Notes under the pieces: model-generated | What the model was told of the DNA's origin: nothing | The model's input: only the letters and a program-made list of their open reading frames with translations | Database searches by the model: none | Shown here: one piece after another, positions 34,486 through 43,177 of the stretch | How positions within the stretch are numbered: the first letter of the stretch is position 1 | Layout: each line of letters begins with the position of its first letter | Position numbers and translations under genes: made by a program | Assembly (NCBI GenBank): GCA_019421015.1 | Contig: JAHZGC010000007.1 | Coordinates: forward strand, 80,795 to 144,794 | Direction of reading: 5' to 3' | Source: Coriobacteriaceae bacterium | Lineage (GTDB): Bacteria; Actinomycetota; Coriobacteriia; Coriobacteriales; UMGS124 | Length of the DNA: 64,000 nucleotides

Positions 34486-36984
34486 CTACTCGAGCCCCAT
34501 GTTCGGGTCGGCGTCGGCGGTCAGGGGGCTGAACTCCCCGCGCTCGAACTTGCCCTTGGCCACCAGGGCGATCATGGCAGCATTGTCGGTGCAGGCCGAG
34601 AGCGGCGGCAGCGTCACGCGCACCTTGCGCCGGCCGAACGCCGTGCGGTAGGCGTCGCGCAGCTCGGGGTTGGCCGTCACGCCGCCGCCGGCGCAGAAGT
34701 CGCGCGCCCCGCACTCCCGCACCGCCGCGAGCGCCTTGCTCACCTGCACGTCGATCACGGCCGCCTCGAAACTCGCCGCCAGGTCGGGCAGGTTGATGGG
34801 CCTGCCGGCGGCGTTTTCGGCATTGATGTAGGTCACCACGGCGGTCTTGAGACCGCTCAGAGAGAAGCGGTAGTCGTGGGAGTGCATCATGGCCCGGGGA
34901 AAGTCGATGGCCTTGGGATTGCCCGCCTTGGCCAGGCGGCTGATGATCGGGCCGCCCGGATAGCCCAGCCCCAGGGCCTTGGCCACCTTGTCGAAGGCCT
35001 CGCCCACCGCGTCGTCGAGGGTCTCGCCCAGCACCTCGTAGTCGCCCCAGGCACGCACGTGCACGAGCATGGTGTGGCCGCCCGAAAGCAGACTCGCCAC
35101 GAACGGCGGCTCGAGGTCGGGGGTCTCGAACAGGTTGGCGTACAGGTGTCCCTCAAGGTGGTTCACGCAGACCAGGGGTTTCTCCGCCGCCCAGGCAAGG
35201 CCCTTGGAGAAGGCAACGCCCACCACGAGCGCCCCCACCAGGCCGGGCCCCTGGGTCACCGCGATGGCGGCCAGCTCGCCGGGGAGCAGCGGCGCTGCGA
35301 GCCCCAGGCTCTCGGCCGCCTGGGCCATGGCCTCCTCGTAGACGCCCACGATAGCCTCGGTGTGCTTGCGGCTCGCGATCTCGGGCACCACGCCGCCGAA
35401 GCGCGCGTGGAAGTCGATCTGGGTGGCGACCACGTTGGCCCGCATGACGCCTGCGCCGTCGATCACGGCCACGGCGGTCTCGTCGCAGGAGCTCTCGACC
35501 GCGAGGATCAAGGGCCCGGCGGCGGAGAGGGCCTCGAGCTCGGCAGCGCTGCGCGCGACGGGCGCGGGCGGCCAGGCGCGGCCCGTGGGATGGGGGGCGT
35601 CCTCGAGGTCGGCGGGGTTGCGCCGGTCGAGCAGGGGCAGGTCGGCGGACATGACGATGGCGTCGTGGCCCGGGCCGTAGTAGCCCTTGCGCCGCCCGGC
35701 CTCGGCAAAGCCGAGGCGCGTGTAGAGGGCGACGGCCGGGTCGTTGCCCACCTCAACCTCGAGCACCGCGGTGGTGCCGCCGAGCATCTGGGCATCGTAG
35801 GAGACACGCTCCAGCAGGCGGCCGGCGATCCCTTCGCCGCGGCGCCCGGGGGCCACGGCCACGTTGGCGACCTGCAGCTCGCCCTCGACGAAGGCGCCTC
35901 CGGCGTAGCCCACGATATTGCCCTGGTCGTGGGCCACCCACCAGATGTGGCCCGGCGTGGTGAAGTCGTCGTAGAAGACCTGCTCGGTCCACGGCTCGTG
36001 GTGGGCCTCGGAGAACACCGCGGCCTCCAGGGCGGCCACGACGGCCACGTCGTTTACGTTCATGGGGCGCAGCTGCAGGTGGACGTCGCCCAGGGCGTCG
36101 TCGACGCCGGTCAGACGCACGGTCTGCGGCTCGGGGCGGCCCAGGCGGATGCGCTCGTTCTCCTCGGCGTCCGACAGGCGCGTGTAGACAGGCAGCACGA
36201 GCGCAGGATCCCCGGAATGTTGCGGAACCTGGCTCGCCGCGTTCCGCAGGGACTCACGTACGTCCAGTACGCTTCGCCCCCGCGCGCCTTGCGAGCCAGA
36301 ACCCGCGTTAGAAAAAGGAGGGACCTGGCTCACCGCGCTCGCGCGCAGCAGGCCTTCTCCCGTGGGGTACCACGCTTTCTCGGGGGCGAACCGCGTGAAG
36401 CCGGCCTCCTCATAGAGGGCGCGGTACTTTTTGAGGCCGTCGCCGGCCAGGGTGATGTCGGCCACATCGGGACGCTGAGCCCACAGGGCCGCCGCCTCGG
36501 GGGCCTTCATGACCGTCTCGCAGGCAAAGAGGCGCTCGGGCCCCTCCTCGCCCACCTGGTAGAGGGCCGGGTAGACCTCCTTGCGCATGGCGTCTCCCAC
36601 CACGCCCACCAGGCCGCGCACGCCGGCCTTCCAGGTCCCCCAGGCCACGGCGTCGAGCGTCGAGACGCCGTATAGGGGCACCGAAAGGCCGCAAGCGATG
36701 CCCTTGGCCGTGGCAACCCCAATGCGCACGCCCGTGAAGGAGCCCGGGCCGGTGCCGCACAGCACGGCGTCAAGCGCCCCACGGTCCAGGCCGCAGGCCG
36801 CCAGCAGTCCATCGACCACATTTACCAGCTGCTCGTTGGCGTGGCGGCGGCACAGCTGGTCGGCGCCCCCCAGCAGCTCAAGGCCGCACGGGACCCCGTC
36901 GGGCCCCACGGAGAGACGCCCCACCGCGCAGGCGAGCATGTCGGTCGAGGTGTCGACGGCAAGAACGGTGTAGCTGTCTTTCAC
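34486..36984 (-). CDS. TsaB-RimI-TsaD triple fusion (t6A37 tRNA modification and S18 acetyltransferase)
   Basis: An 832-residue protein with a GTG start. Residues 1 to about 285 are TsaB (LAVDTSTDMLACAVG, CGTGPGSFTGVRIG). Residues 300-448 are a GNAT acetyltransferase of RimI type (RPMNVNDVAVVAALE, VAVAPGRRGEGIAGRLLE, YTRLGFAEAGRRKGYY). Residues about 488-832 are TsaD, with the metal-binding NHLEGHLYAN, the SGGHTML motif and VESSCDETAVAV. TsaB and TsaD with TsaE make N6-threonylcarbamoyladenosine 37 in tRNA. All three domains look complete. An extra stretch at about residues 226-254, between TsaB and RimI, is encoded by palindrome element E. tsaE lies 112 bp upstream. Confidence 0.93.
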   Translation of the reverse strand: MKDSYTVLAVDTSTDMLACAVGRLSVGPDGVPCGLELLGGADQLCRRHANEQLVNVVDGLLAACGLDRGALDAVLCGTGPGSFTGVRIGVATAKGIACGLSVPLYGVSTLDAVAWGTWKAGVRGLVGVVGDAMRKEVYPALYQVGEEGPERLFACETVMKAPEAAALWAQRPDVADITLAGDGLKKYRALYEEAGFTRFAPEKAWYPTGEGLLRASAVSQVPPFSNAGSGSQGARGRSVLDVRESLRNAASQVPQHSGDPALVLPVYTRLSDAEENERIRLGRPEPQTVRLTGVDDALGDVHLQLRPMNVNDVAVVAALEAAVFSEAHHEPWTEQVFYDDFTTPGHIWWVAHDQGNIVGYAGGAFVEGELQVANVAVAPGRRGEGIAGRLLERVSYDAQMLGGTTAVLEVEVGNDPAVALYTRLGFAEAGRRKGYYGPGHDAIVMSADLPLLDRRNPADLEDAPHPTGRAWPPAPVARSAAELEALSAAGPLILAVESSCDETAVAVIDGAGVMRANVVATQIDFHARFGGVVPEIASRKHTEAIVGVYEEAMAQAAESLGLAAPLLPGELAAIAVTQGPGLVGALVVGVAFSKGLAWAAEKPLVCVNHLEGHLYANLFETPDLEPPFVASLLSGGHTMLVHVRAWGDYEVLGETLDDAVGEAFDKVAKALGLGYPGGPIISRLAKAGNPKAIDFPRAMMHSHDYRFSLSGLKTAVVTYINAENAAGRPINLPDLAASFEAAVIDVQVSKALAAVRECGARDFCAGGGVTANPELRDAYRTAFGRRKVRVTLPPLSACTDNAAMIALVAKGKFERGEFSPLTADADPNMGLE
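36224..36306 (+). repeat. Nested-palindrome element E, in frame inside the tsaB part of the fusion gene
   Basis: An 83-bp member with outer arms ACCTGGCTCGC and GCGAGCCAGAAC and the inner core CGCGTTCCGCAGG, ACTCACGTACGT, CAGTACGC, CGCGCGCCTTG, close to element C. It lies wholly within the coding sequence and adds roughly 28 codons (region of SQGARGRSVLDVRES) to a linker without breaking the frame. A partial second copy of the left half (ACCTGGCTCACCGCGC) lies at about 36323-36340. Confidence 0.85.
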
Positions 36985-37095
36985 GGGAGGTACCGTGCCT
37001 TTCTGGAGACGATCAGGGAATTCGAAGGGGTGCTTGGGGGCAGGGGTTCTCCCTCGCCGAGCTTCTCCGCTGGGGAGCCGGGCATGGCGAGCGGT

Positions 37096-37632
37096 CTAGC
37101 AAGACAGACGCGCATCCAAAGCATCCGCCAGTTGCTGGGCCCGCGCGCCCTGGGGACGCAGCTCCACGATGCGTGGGGGCTCGCCGGCGGCCGGGTCGGC
37201 CCCAGGGTCGCGCAGCAGCGCGAGGTCGAGCCGCTCGTCGCCGAGCTCGTCAGAGAAGAGGTCGCCCCATTCGACGAGGCAGGCACCGTCGCCGTCGAGC
37301 ATGTCATAGATGCCGGTGTCCTCGAGCTGGCCGGCATCCTCGAGCCGGTAGAGGTCAAAGTGGTACAGGGGGATGCGTCCCCCGTCGTGCACGGCCATGA
37401 TGGCGAAGGTGGGGCTCGTCACGGCCGAGCCGTCGCCCAAGCCGCAGGCAACGCCGCCGGTGAGGCAGGTCTTGCCGGCGCCGAGGTCGCCCGTGAGGAC
37501 CACCACGTCGCCCGGCTCGAGCAACGAGCCCAAGGCTTCTCCGATGCGCGCCGTGGCGGTCGGGTCGAGCGTGCGGTAGTGGCCCCAGGCGAGGCGCGTC
37601 AGATCCGACTTTGGCGAGCAGGTCTCCTCCAC
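37096..37632 (-). CDS. tsaE: TsaE, ATPase of the t6A complex
   Basis: A 178-residue protein from GTG 37632, chosen because GGGAGG stands 7 nt upstream. The P-loop VVLTGDLGAGKTCLTGG, the switch region SPTFAIMAVHDG, YHFDLYRLED and the acidic VEWGD motif are the TsaE signature. TsaE drives release of the t6A product by ATP hydrolysis within the TsaBDE complex. It lies just upstream of tsaBD in the same direction, so all t6A complex subunits except TsaC are encoded here. Confidence 0.92.
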   Translation of the reverse strand: MEETCSPKSDLTRLAWGHYRTLDPTATARIGEALGSLLEPGDVVVLTGDLGAGKTCLTGGVACGLGDGSAVTSPTFAIMAVHDGGRIPLYHFDLYRLEDAGQLEDTGIYDMLDGDGACLVEWGDLFSDELGDERLDLALLRDPGADPAAGEPPRIVELRPQGARAQQLADALDARLSC

Positions 37633-37846
37633 AGCGCAGCCTCCCAACAGGCCAAGGGGCGACAGGCCGGCCGTCGCCTTCCATCGATGCGTCCCGCGAT
37701 GATACTCCCTTTTGGGAGGTGCCCGCAAAACGCCCCCTGGCGGTATCTCAATCTGTGGGATTACTCCAACACCCGATGGCAGCCGACGGGTGCTCGGCGG
37801 CAGCGGCGGAGAGCCCGCAGGCGGAGCAGGCAGACGCTGCCGGGGG

Positions 37847-38058
37847 CGTCACCGGATGCGAGTTATGTAAGCCCATGCGGGTGAGGATGGCACCAGACTC
37901 GCGTTCTGTAAGCCGCGGGAGCAGAAGATGGCACCGATTTCACGTTCTGTAAGCCTGGAGGCGCGCACGGGGCCGGCTTTTGTCCGCAAAGCCCTACATA
38001 ACGCCGATTTGGTGCCAGACGGCTCCGGACACCCTTACACAACTCCCATTCGGTGCCA
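37847..38058. repeat. Inverted unit array with 41-bp period (locus 2)
   Basis: The 550-bp gap 37633-38182 holds five ~25-bp units of consensus TGGCACC, then A/T-rich, then CGNGTT and TGTAAG. Three are in plus orientation, starting at 37847, 37888 and 37929 (spacing 41 and 41). Two are in the opposite orientation, ending at 38017 and 38058 (spacing 41). Compare GTTCTGTAAG in the second and third units with CTTACACAAC in the last. The rest of the gap is GC-rich without a gene. The period and inverted layout match locus 1 at 11258-11558, and both unit types share a GCCATC-type end. Confidence 0.75.
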
Positions 38059-38182
38059 GCAGGGAACCCGCCTCCCCTAACCGCGGGCTTCCTGATTTCC
38101 GCAATTTCTTGCCATGCTAGCGCAGGCGACGGCCCCTCCCCCCCAGCCAGATTCCCCATTTCGCCTGGCCTCCCCAGCCCCG

Positions 38183-38824
38183 CTAGCCCCGAGCCCCCGG
38201 GGCCGGCAGGTCCTGCACCACGACCTCGCCGCGCAGGATCTGGCCCATGAGCCTGAAGTCGTTCTCGAGGTCGGCCATCTTGCTCGTGTCGCGCAGCACG
38301 GCTGCTGGGTGGAAGGTGGGCAGCACGGCAAAGTGGCCGGTGCGGAACACCTTGCCCCGCATGCGCGTGATGCCCGCCTCGGTACGCAGGATAAAGCGCG
38401 TGGCCGGGTTCCCCATGGTCATGATGACGTCGGGCCAGATGGAACGGATCTGCTCGCGCAGGTAGGGGGAGCAGAGCTCCACCTCCTCGGGCCGGGGGTC
38501 GCGGTTTCCGGGCGGGCGGCACTTGAGCACGTTGGCGATGAAGATCTCCTCGCGGTGCACGCCGGCCTGCTCCTGGAGCATGCGGTCGAGCAGCTCGCCG
38601 GCGCGGCCCACAAAGGGCAACCCCATCTCGTCCTCGGTGGCGCCGGGGGCCTCGCCCACCAGCACCACGCGGGCATGGGGGTTGCCGGAACCAAAGACGA
38701 TGTTCTTGCGCGTCTCCCCCAAGGGGCACAGGCGGCAGTCGCCCATGACGGCGCGGATCTCGTCGAGGGAGACCTCGCCCGCCTTCTGGTGGTCGTGGCC
38801 GGGAATCTTGAGCAGGGTTGCCAT
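38183..38824 (-). CDS. Type 4/5 uracil-DNA glycosylase with iron-sulfur cluster
   Basis: A 213-residue protein. GEAPGATEDEMGLPFVGRAG is the active-site motif, and HPAAVL near the C-terminus contributes the second catalytic segment. Four cysteines (CRLC near residue 30, CRPPGN near 101 and C near 117) fit the 4Fe-4S cluster of family 4 UDGs. It removes uracil from DNA to start base-excision repair. It precedes nothing obviously linked: alr is 36 bp upstream in the same direction, and the 41-bp array lies downstream. Confidence 0.9.
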   Translation of the reverse strand: MATLLKIPGHDHQKAGEVSLDEIRAVMGDCRLCPLGETRKNIVFGSGNPHARVVLVGEAPGATEDEMGLPFVGRAGELLDRMLQEQAGVHREEIFIANVLKCRPPGNRDPRPEEVELCSPYLREQIRSIWPDVIMTMGNPATRFILRTEAGITRMRGKVFRTGHFAVLPTFHPAAVLRDTSKMADLENDFRLMGQILRGEVVVQDLPAPGARG

Positions 38825-38860
38825 GTCGAGACCTCCGCCGTTCGCGTCTGATCCGCGCCG

Positions 38861-40024
38861 CTAGACGTACACCTTGGGCAGGCGCATGTCGAACATGCAC
38901 GCGACCTCGTAGTTGATCGTGCCCATCTTCTGGGCGAGCTCCTCGATGGAGACGAACTCGTCGCCGTCGCGGCCCACCAGGGTCACCTCGTCGCCCGCCT
39001 CAACCGGCTTGACCCGCTGGCGCGTGGCCAGGGCAAGGCCCGGCTCCACCTCGAACATGCACTGGTCCATGCAGATGTTGCCCACCTGGCGGAAACGCCG
39101 CCCCTGGTAGAGCACGTCAATGCGGTTGCTGTAGACGCGAGAGAGGCCGTCGGCGTAGCCCAGGGGGATGGTGCACACCTGAATGCCGGGGCGCGCCACG
39201 CGGTAGGTCATGCCGTAGCCCACGCCCTCGCCCACGGCCGGCTCCACGACGCGGGTCACCTTGGCGCGCACGCTCATGGCCTGCTCGAGCTTGATGGAGC
39301 CGCGGGTCGTGTCGGCCGGGTGCAGCCCGTAAAGGCCCACGCCCACGCGCACCATGTCGAAGTGCGCCTCGGGGTGCAAGACCGTGGCGGGCGTGTTGGC
39401 GCAGTGCACGATGCCCGGGTCCACGCCGTGGTCGCGCAGGGTCTGGACCGTGTCGCGGAAGCGCTTGAACTGCAGGGCAAAATCCCAGTCCGAGAGCTTG
39501 TCGGCCGTGGCGAAGTGGGTGAACACGCCGTCGAGGGCCAGGCCCCCGAGCCGGTCGGCCACAAGCATGAAGTCGGACACATTGGGACAGGGCACGCCGA
39601 TACGGCTCATGCCGGTGTCCACCTTGAGGTGGTAGCGGGCGGAGATGCCGTGGCGCAGCGCCTCCTCGCCCAGCCGGGCCGCGAACTCGAGGTCGTAGAC
39701 GGCGGGCATGAGGTTGTGCTTCACGAGGTCGGGCACCGCGGTCACAGGGGGCTGGGCAAGAAGGAGCACGGGCTCGGTGATGCCGCCGTCGCGCAGGGCG
39801 ATGCCCTCGGCCACGGTGGCCACGGCGAACATGTCGACCCCCACGGCCCGGCAGGCCTGGGCCACCCGCACGGCCCCGTGCCCATAGGCGTTTGCCTTCA
39901 CGACCGCGCAGAACCTGGTGCCGCTGCGGGTGCAGTCCTTGAACGCCCGCACGTTGCGCCGTATCGCGTCGAGGTCGACCTCGACCCATGCCCACCGATC
40001 CGCCGGCAGCTGGCGCGTGTCCAT
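38861..40024 (-). CDS. alr: Alanine racemase
   Basis: A 387-residue protein; ATG 40024 gives the normal family length. The PLP lysine is in AVVKANAYGHGAVRVAQ, and the catalytic tyrosine is in VGVGLYGLHP or YGMTYRV, as usual for fold-type III. GYADGLSRVYSN, QVGNICMDQCM and VTLVGRDGDEFVS are the C-terminal beta-domain motifs. It makes D-alanine for peptidoglycan. A longer frame would run into the MITE-like element at 40226 and was rejected. Confidence 0.93.
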   Translation of the reverse strand: MDTRQLPADRWAWVEVDLDAIRRNVRAFKDCTRSGTRFCAVVKANAYGHGAVRVAQACRAVGVDMFAVATVAEGIALRDGGITEPVLLLAQPPVTAVPDLVKHNLMPAVYDLEFAARLGEEALRHGISARYHLKVDTGMSRIGVPCPNVSDFMLVADRLGGLALDGVFTHFATADKLSDWDFALQFKRFRDTVQTLRDHGVDPGIVHCANTPATVLHPEAHFDMVRVGVGLYGLHPADTTRGSIKLEQAMSVRAKVTRVVEPAVGEGVGYGMTYRVARPGIQVCTIPLGYADGLSRVYSNRIDVLYQGRRFRQVGNICMDQCMFEVEPGLALATRQRVKPVEAGDEVTLVGRDGDEFVSIEELAQKMGTINYEVACMFDMRLPKVYV

Positions 40025-40225
40025 TGCCACGAACGACCTCCTCCATGCCGAATAGCCATTCCTTGCAGTGTAGCGCATCCGGCATGGAGCGCGCGGGCGC
40101 GACCCAAAATGCAGAATCGGCAAGAGGGGCGGGGCACCGGGGGCGGTCCGCCGGCAACGAGCCGATTTCGCCCTCCCCACGCAGGGCGCCGCCACACCCC
40201 CATGTACAGCAATAGCCAAACCAGC

Positions 40226-40443
40226 AGATAGCGCCGCGGAAACGGGGTTCTGGATAGGCTTCACGGCACCCCAGACGCGCCTTGAAAGCAAGCCGCTTCC
40301 ACCTCTGGCAGAGCCTTCGGCAAAACACCAGTTCAAAAGGGGCGTCGGTCGCAAGGTTTCTCCACTTGCCAGGATAATCGGAAACATCGGAGCCTCTCCC
40401 CCGAGCTTCCCCTATCCAGAACCTTGATTCTGCGGCGGTATCT
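40226..40443. mobile_element. MITE-like element 1 (218 bp)
   Basis: The gap 40025-40585 contains this element. Imperfect 33-bp terminal inverted repeats bound it: AGATAGCGCCGCGG... ending GGTTCTGGATAGG on the left and CCTATCCAGAACC... on the right (28 of 33 positions pair). The interior (CAGTTCAAAAGGGG, GCAAGGTTTCTC, GGAAACATCGG) matches the copy at 45903-46122. It has no transposase, and no clear target duplication was seen. The rest of the gap shows no gene. Confidence 0.8.
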
Positions 40444-40541
40444 CGGTCTGGCGGCCTTTGGCGCTCAGGCGGCTCTAGCCCCCCAGGGCAGCCTCGGCTC
40501 TCAGGGCATCCCCAGCCCGCCGAGACAGCCACCAACCCACC

Positions 40542-40577
40542 AAGGCGGCCCCGGGTGGCAATTCCCGGGGCCGCCTT
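40542..40577 (-). terminator. Strong hairpin downstream of nnr
   Basis: A perfect 14-bp inverted repeat AAGGCGGCCCCGGG / CCCGGGGCCGCCTT with an 8-nt loop lies 9 bp after the nnr stop. The downstream T content is weak (TTGGTGGGTT). It is a probable terminator of the acpS-nnr transcript. Confidence 0.65.
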
Positions 40578-40585
40578 CATAGCAT

Positions 40586-43177
40586 CTAGCGCCGGTGCGA
40601 CCTCGACTTCGACTTGGCGCGCGGGCGCTTGTCGACGGGGGTCACGGCGTCGTCGTCGATATGCAGGGTGGCGCGCTCGTGGAACTCCGCGATGCGCTGG
40701 CGCTCGAGCTCCTGGGGGGAGAGTTCCCGGACCGGTTCCCCCTCGGCCTCGTCTGCAGCCGGGGCAACCTGGGCCGCGACCTTCACGGCGTTGGCCAAGA
40801 ACGGCGGCACCGGCGAGCCCGACCCGTCTGCGGCGAGCGGCTGGGAGGTGGCCGCCGCCTGAGAAGCGGCGGTCCGTCGAGGGGCCGCGGCCTCCGCCTG
40901 CGGGGCCGTGGCGGAGACAGGCATCATCACGCGGGTGGCGTCGGGATCGACCGTCTCGACGGCAGCCATCTGGGCCTTGAGGAAGTCGGGCACGACGGGG
41001 GCTGCGGCCGCAGCAGGTGCCGTGGGCTCAGAGGTCGTCTTGGGTACGGCGGACTCAACCGGGGTTTTGAGTTGCTGCTCGGACCCCTGCCCAACCCCAG
41101 CCTCCCCCGCCTGCGCCTCAACCGCCACGACCTCGGCCTCGACCGTCTCGGTGGCCGCCTCGAGGGGCTCGTCGTCGACCACCTCGGGCTCAAGCTCCGG
41201 CTCGGCCTGCAGCGCCACCTCGGGCTCGGCTGCGGCCTCAGGTTCGGCAGCGGCTGCAGGCCTGGCCTCGGGGGTCGTCCCTTCCGCCTCGACCGCAGGC
41301 ACCCGCTCTACCGCAACCGCGGGGTCCTTCTCCGCCGCAGGCCCCGTGGCTTCGGGAGCGGCTTCGGCCTCGGGCGCAGGTTCAGGCTCGGGTTCCTCGA
41401 GGTCGCCCTCGTAGCCCTTGAGCTCTCCGGGAAGCTTGACGGCACGCGCGGCCGCATCGGAGCGGATGAGGCGCTCCACCTCGGGTGGGGGCGCAATGTG
41501 GTCCTCGTCCTCGTAGGCCACGCTGTCTTCCACACCCTCGTCGTCGGCCTCCTCGACGGCGCGCTCGGCGGCCGCGTTGAGCCCGTCGACCGCCAACCCC
41601 ACCAGGTCGATGAGGTCGCTCGCCACCACGCCGCTCCCCCAGCGCTCCACGGCCATCTGGCCAGCCAGGGCGTGCACGCGGTCGGCGGCGGCCATGAGCA
41701 GCAGCAGGTCGGAGCAGTCGAGGGTCTCTCCGGGCTCCAGCTGGGCCACCGCGCGGGCCAGCGTGCCCGCGACGATGCCGCCCAGCACGTCGCCGGAACC
41801 GGCGGTCGCCAGCGCGGCGGGACCGGGCTGGGGGATAAGGGTGCCCTCGATGGCGGCCACCGCCGTCACCGGGCCCTTGGCCACCACGCAGAAGTCGCCC
41901 GAGCCCACCGCCCACGCGATGTTCTGGGCCGCGTCGGCAGCCTCGGCAAGCGAGGCGGTCGCCGAACGCTCGGCGCCGACGAGGCGGGCGAGCTCGCCGC
42001 GATGGGGCGTGAGCACGAGCGGGTGCTCGCGGCGCAGGGGTGCAGGGTGCTCCTCGGCCGAGCCGGTGCACATCTTGACGGCGGCGTTCAGCCCGTCGGC
42101 GTCGAGCACGAGGGCCACGGGGGCCTCGAGCAGCTGCCGCACCACCTCGCAGGCACCGAACGACGTGGTGAGCCCGGGACCCGCCAGCACGACGTCGGCC
42201 TTCTCCACCAAACCGGCGATGCGGTCGGCCGAGGCGGCGGCAAAGGAGCCGTCGCCGTCGGCGGCCAGCCCCACGACCGGGACGGTCAGCAGGTGCGCCT
42301 GGGCGACGGGCACCACGGGCTCGGGCACCACCAGGGTCACGTAGCCCGCCCCCGCGCGCGCCGCGGCTTTGGCGGCCATGATGGCGGCGCCGGGGTAACG
42401 GGAGGAGCCGGCAACGACCACGACCGTGCCGCGGCTGTACTTGTCCTGCAGCGGGTCGACGGCGGGGAGCGCCTCGTAGTAGTCGCGGTCGGTGAGGGTG
42501 AACGCCGTCGCCACGTCAGAAAGGTCCGAGAGGCCCTCGTCGTCGGTGACCAGGCCCGCGACCATCACCACGCCGCTCGCCCTGCGCCCCTCGCCGGAGA
42601 TGAGCCCCGGCTTGACGGCGAACATCGTTACCGTGACATCGGCCTCGAAGTAGGGCCCCTCGCTCATGCCGGTCGTGGCGTTGATGCCGCTCGGTACATC
42701 CACGGCCACCAGGGCGCCCGTGAACACGTCGTCCACGGCGCGCACCCAGCCGTCGTAGGGGCTCGGCATCGTGCCCCTGAAGCCGGTGCCGAACACGGCG
42801 TCCACCACGACGTCGGCATGGGAGAGCAGCGCGGCGAGCTCGTCGTAGCTGGGGTCCACGTGGATCGGGATGCCCATCTCGGCCACACGGGAGGCCATGC
42901 GGCGGGCAAGCTCGCTCTTCATGACGGCAGGCGGGGCGGCCGAGACCACGTTGACCTCGTAGCCGTGGCGGGCGAGGTTGTCGGCCGCGACCCAGCCGTC
43001 GCCGCCGTTGTTGCCCATGCCGCAGAGCACCACGACCCCGCCGCCCTCTACCAGCCGGGCAGCCTGCAGGGCCACCACGGCGCCCGCGCGGCGCATGAGC
43101 TCCTGGGGCTTCACGCCCTTCTCGGCCAGGGCCTCCTCGAACTCGCGGACGGCAGACACGCTCATGACGGGTTGCAC
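40586..43177 (-). CDS. nnr: Bifunctional NAD(P)H-hydrate epimerase/ADP-dependent dehydratase with long disordered tail
   Basis: An 863-residue protein from a GTG overlapping the acpS stop by one base. Residues 1 to about 215 are the YjeF epimerase (GMGNNGGDGWVAADNL, VVDAVFGTGFRG). Residues about 230-520 are the ribokinase-like dehydratase (VVVVAGSSRYPGAAIMAA, LTPHRGELARLVG, ATAGSGDVLGGIVAGT). Together they repair hydrated NADH. The last 320 residues are highly acidic and Ala/Pro/Glu-rich (for example EPEPEPAPEAEAAPEA, AAAEPEAAAEPEVALQ) and end in a basic KRPRAKSKSRSHRR. Family members normally stop near 500-520 residues, so this tail is foreign to the enzyme. Confidence 0.9.
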   Translation of the reverse strand: MQPVMSVSAVREFEEALAEKGVKPQELMRRAGAVVALQAARLVEGGGVVVLCGMGNNGGDGWVAADNLARHGYEVNVVSAAPPAVMKSELARRMASRVAEMGIPIHVDPSYDELAALLSHADVVVDAVFGTGFRGTMPSPYDGWVRAVDDVFTGALVAVDVPSGINATTGMSEGPYFEADVTVTMFAVKPGLISGEGRRASGVVMVAGLVTDDEGLSDLSDVATAFTLTDRDYYEALPAVDPLQDKYSRGTVVVVAGSSRYPGAAIMAAKAAARAGAGYVTLVVPEPVVPVAQAHLLTVPVVGLAADGDGSFAAASADRIAGLVEKADVVLAGPGLTTSFGACEVVRQLLEAPVALVLDADGLNAAVKMCTGSAEEHPAPLRREHPLVLTPHRGELARLVGAERSATASLAEAADAAQNIAWAVGSGDFCVVAKGPVTAVAAIEGTLIPQPGPAALATAGSGDVLGGIVAGTLARAVAQLEPGETLDCSDLLLLMAAADRVHALAGQMAVERWGSGVVASDLIDLVGLAVDGLNAAAERAVEEADDEGVEDSVAYEDEDHIAPPPEVERLIRSDAAARAVKLPGELKGYEGDLEEPEPEPAPEAEAAPEATGPAAEKDPAVAVERVPAVEAEGTTPEARPAAAAEPEAAAEPEVALQAEPELEPEVVDDEPLEAATETVEAEVVAVEAQAGEAGVGQGSEQQLKTPVESAVPKTTSEPTAPAAAAAPVVPDFLKAQMAAVETVDPDATRVMMPVSATAPQAEAAAPRRTAASQAAATSQPLAADGSGSPVPPFLANAVKVAAQVAPAADEAEGEPVRELSPQELERQRIAEFHERATLHIDDDAVTPVDKRPRAKSKSRSHRR

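Noticed and set aside
37847..38058. CRISPR array
   Set aside because: Units are in mixed orientation, spacers are about 16 bp and no cas genes are near.
40025..40387. N-terminal extension of alanine racemase
   Set aside because: It would encode the MITE-like element; family length fits ATG 40024.
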